The notes beneath the pieces are model-generated. The model worked only from the letters and a program-made list of their open reading frames with translations, was not told where the DNA came from and did no database searches. A DNA stretch of 29,653 nucleotides from Verrucomicrobiales bacterium. GTDB taxonomy: Bacteria > Verrucomicrobiota > Verrucomicrobiae > Limisphaerales > UBA1100. The position numbers and the translations under genes were made by a program. The DNA lies in assembly GCA_002721895.1 (NCBI GenBank), contig PBLV01000036.1:1-29653 (forward strand), in the 5' to 3' direction. The first letter of the stretch is position 1; the number at the start of each line of letters is the position of its first letter. Of this stretch, positions 28,149 to 29,653 are shown in pieces.

Positions 28149-29653
28149 TCACTTCTTCTCGAAGCAGACCGCCGTCCCGTCGGCCAAGGTCACGAGGATG
28201 CGGCCGAGGCTGTCGATGGAGGCGCCGCCCTTGATCGGCTGGGCGGGGAGGCGGTGGACCCAGTTGTTCTTGCCGGTCTCGAGGTCGATCGAGGCGAGGA
28301 AGGGGATCTTCTGGTCGTTGCCGACGTCGCCGGCGGCGATGATGGTTTTCTTGCCGACGATGAAGCTGGCGAAACGGCGGGACTGCTTGTCGTTCCACAG
28401 CACCTTGCGCTGCTGGGCAAAGCCGCGGCGCTGGTTCCATCGGGCGCGGTCCTTGGGGAGCTTGGCGACGCCGGGCGGCAGCGGGGCGAGCAGCGTCAGC
28501 CAGTTGAAGCGGTTGCCCTCGTAGCTGGCGTCGAAGGCCAGCGAGCGGCCGTCGGGCAGCTGGTGGTCGAGTGAAACGTAGTTGCCGTACTCGGGGTAGT
28601 AGGGATAAAACGCAGTTCTGTATCCGGCGCGCACGTTCTCGATGGGCTCGTTCAGGCACTTGCCGTCCTTGAGGTCGAACTGCGCCACCTCCTGCACGCC
28701 GCCGCCCAGAAAGCACAGCTTGCCGTCCTGCAGGAACATGCTGCCCTGCATGCTCACGCCGCTGTTCACCTTCTCGTTGATGGCGCCGCTGGCGTCGTTG
28801 TGCCACTTGAGCTTGCCGGTGAGGGCGTCCAGCGCAACGACGTGCGTGCCGTCGTAGTGCGCGATGCCCGCGGCGGCGTAGACGGTGCCGTCCTCCACCA
28901 GCACGCCGCCGGCGACGGGCCACGTGGAGATGAGCTTGCCGAAGACGGCGATCCAGCGCTCGGTGGGCGCGACGCGGTAGCTCCACAGCTTGCGCCCGGT
29001 GGCGGCCTCGTGGCGGTACACGCGGCCGTCGGCGCTGCCGGTGTACACGCGGTCATGCGCGATGGCGGGCGGGAAATAGATCGCGCCGCCAGTGTACTGT
29101 TCCCACTTCACCTTGCCGTCCTTGTCAAAGGCGCGGATGACGCCGCTGCGGTCGGCGATGAACGTGAGCCCGCCGGCGGTGACCGGCGCGGTGGGCATTG
29201 CGCCGCTGGGGGACTGGAAGCGCCACTGCGGCTGCACGCCCGCGGGCAGCGGCTGCGCGGTGGTGGCGGTGCGCTGGTTGTTGCCTTGGTAAACGGCCCA
29301 GCCGCCCTGGACCTTCTTGAGCTGGTTAACGTTTTTAATGTCGCCCTCGCCGGGCTCGTGCTGCGGACGGGCGCTGCCGGGGCTGGCGAGCTGGTCGCCC
29401 GCGCCGGCCAGGCTGATGTGGCCGTAAAGCGAGAGCTGGCAGCCGCACATCCACGGGCCCCAGAAGAGGTGGCCGTCGGAAATGATCACGCCGTCCTGGC
29501 ACGGGGGCCGCATGGGGGCGATGTGCTGGGCGGTGTTGCTGGCCACGTCCATGCGCACGGTGCCGCCGCTGGCGCGGAAAAAGACGCTGTCGATGCTGCC
29601 CGTCGCGCGCGTGCAGGCGCGGCGCCACGGCATCATGCTTTTCACCTTGCCCG
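28149..29653 (-). CDS. PQQ-type beta-propeller protein, 3' part (5' end beyond window)
   Basis: At least 501 residues are present; the frame stays open to the window edge, so the start lies to the right. The region CTRATGSIDSVFFRASGG, then APMRPPCQDGV and GPWMCGCQLSLYGHI, is cysteine-bearing and precedes a run of beta-propeller blades. Typical PQQ/BamB-like blade motifs include GVIRAFDKDGKVKWEQYTGG, then GRVYRHEAATGRKLWSY and VVALDALTGKLKWHN. Such proteins in these phyla are exported and may bind PQQ or act as scaffolds; I see no dehydrogenase catalytic set in this part. GC content, especially at third codon positions, is visibly higher than in the lipase and TPR genes downstream, and the change falls at its stop codon. 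Confidence 0.85.
   Translation of the reverse strand, partial: GKVKSMMPWRRACTRATGSIDSVFFRASGGTVRMDVASNTAQHIAPMRPPCQDGVIISDGHLFWGPWMCGCQLSLYGHISLAGAGDQLASPGSARPQHEPGEGDIKNVNQLKKVQGGWAVYQGNNQRTATTAQPLPAGVQPQWRFQSPSGAMPTAPVTAGGLTFIADRSGVIRAFDKDGKVKWEQYTGGAIYFPPAIAHDRVYTGSADGRVYRHEAATGRKLWSYRVAPTERWIAVFGKLISTWPVAGGVLVEDGTVYAAAGIAHYDGTHVVALDALTGKLKWHNDASGAINEKVNSGVSMQGSMFLQDGKLCFLGGGVQEVAQFDLKDGKCLNEPIENVRAGYRTAFYPYYPEYGNYVSLDHQLPDGRSLAFDASYEGNRFNWLTLLAPLPPGVAKLPKDRARWNQRRGFAQQRKVLWNDKQSRRFASFIVGKKTIIAAGDVGNDQKIPFLASIDLETGKNNWVHRLPAQPIKGGASIDSLGRILVTLADGTAVCFEKK

Noticed and set aside
27382..28986. A long - strand frame joining the lipase to an Arg/Ala-rich N-terminal half
   Set aside because: The upstream part is out-of-frame translation of the PQQ-type gene, whose own frame has clear propeller blades; the lipase proper starts at 28122 or 28152.
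1..29653. CRISPR arrays, transposase genes or insertion sequences
   Set aside because: No regularly spaced repeats, no transposase-like protein and no terminal inverted repeats with target duplications were found.

Overview
This window probably comes from a Gram-negative bacterium of the PVC superphylum, most likely Verrucomicrobiota. It carries prepilin-like proteins with the H-X9-DG type motif, a Planctomycete/Verrucomicrobia-type cytochrome c domain (PSCyt1) fused to leucine-rich repeats, GYF_2 domains, a DUF4159 protein, an ExbB-ExbD-ExbD set, and very large TPR proteins. GC content is moderately high. No 16S gene or other phylogenetic marker is present, so the assignment is an inference from gene families.

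Left edge (1-340): a 5' piece of a secreted thermonuclease gene stops after 69 codons. It is followed by an AT-rich stretch with an 8-bp direct repeat and by the 3' half of a tRNA-Lys gene (anticodon loop to CCA). This looks like the right attachment scar of an element inserted in tRNA-Lys, with the element to the left. Next come a secreted alpha/beta hydrolase and a secreted LRR-cytochrome c protein, closed by a strong terminator.

Centre-left (2.3-6.1 kb): a three-part module occurs twice in tandem. Each copy has a sigma-54 (-24/-12) promoter driving a short RNA of about 112-115 nt on the + strand, a prepilin-like gene on the - strand converging on that RNA, and a divergent + strand gene for a one-TM LRR protein. 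The two RNAs share sequence (ACAGCCTCAAA ... AGGnCTGTAA), a helix with one bulged base, and a terminator. I consider this the best candidate in the window for an undescribed system.

Centre (6.1-10.4 kb, + strand): two paralogous membrane-anchored proteins of unknown function, a DUF4177-like lipoprotein, tRNA-Val(TAC), and a DUF2059-like exported protein.

Right (10.5-27.3 kb, - strand): a tightly packed eight-gene operon, in transcription order: 812-aa TPR/beta-repeat protein, 2662-aa TPR/beta-repeat/carbohydrate-binding-like protein, ExbB/TolQ-like, two ExbD/TolR-like, GYF-TM-proline-rich protein, an approximately 11-TM protein with C-terminal DUF4159, and a 548-aa TPR protein. One ExbB, two ExbD, a GYF single-TM protein and TPR proteins together recall the Agl/Glt gliding machinery of Myxococcus. 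I infer a proton-motive-force-driven, envelope-spanning machine acting on giant surface proteins.

Right edge (27.4-29.7 kb, - strand): a lipase-like alpha/beta hydrolase and the C-terminal part of a PQQ-type beta-propeller protein whose base composition is richer in GC than its neighbours.
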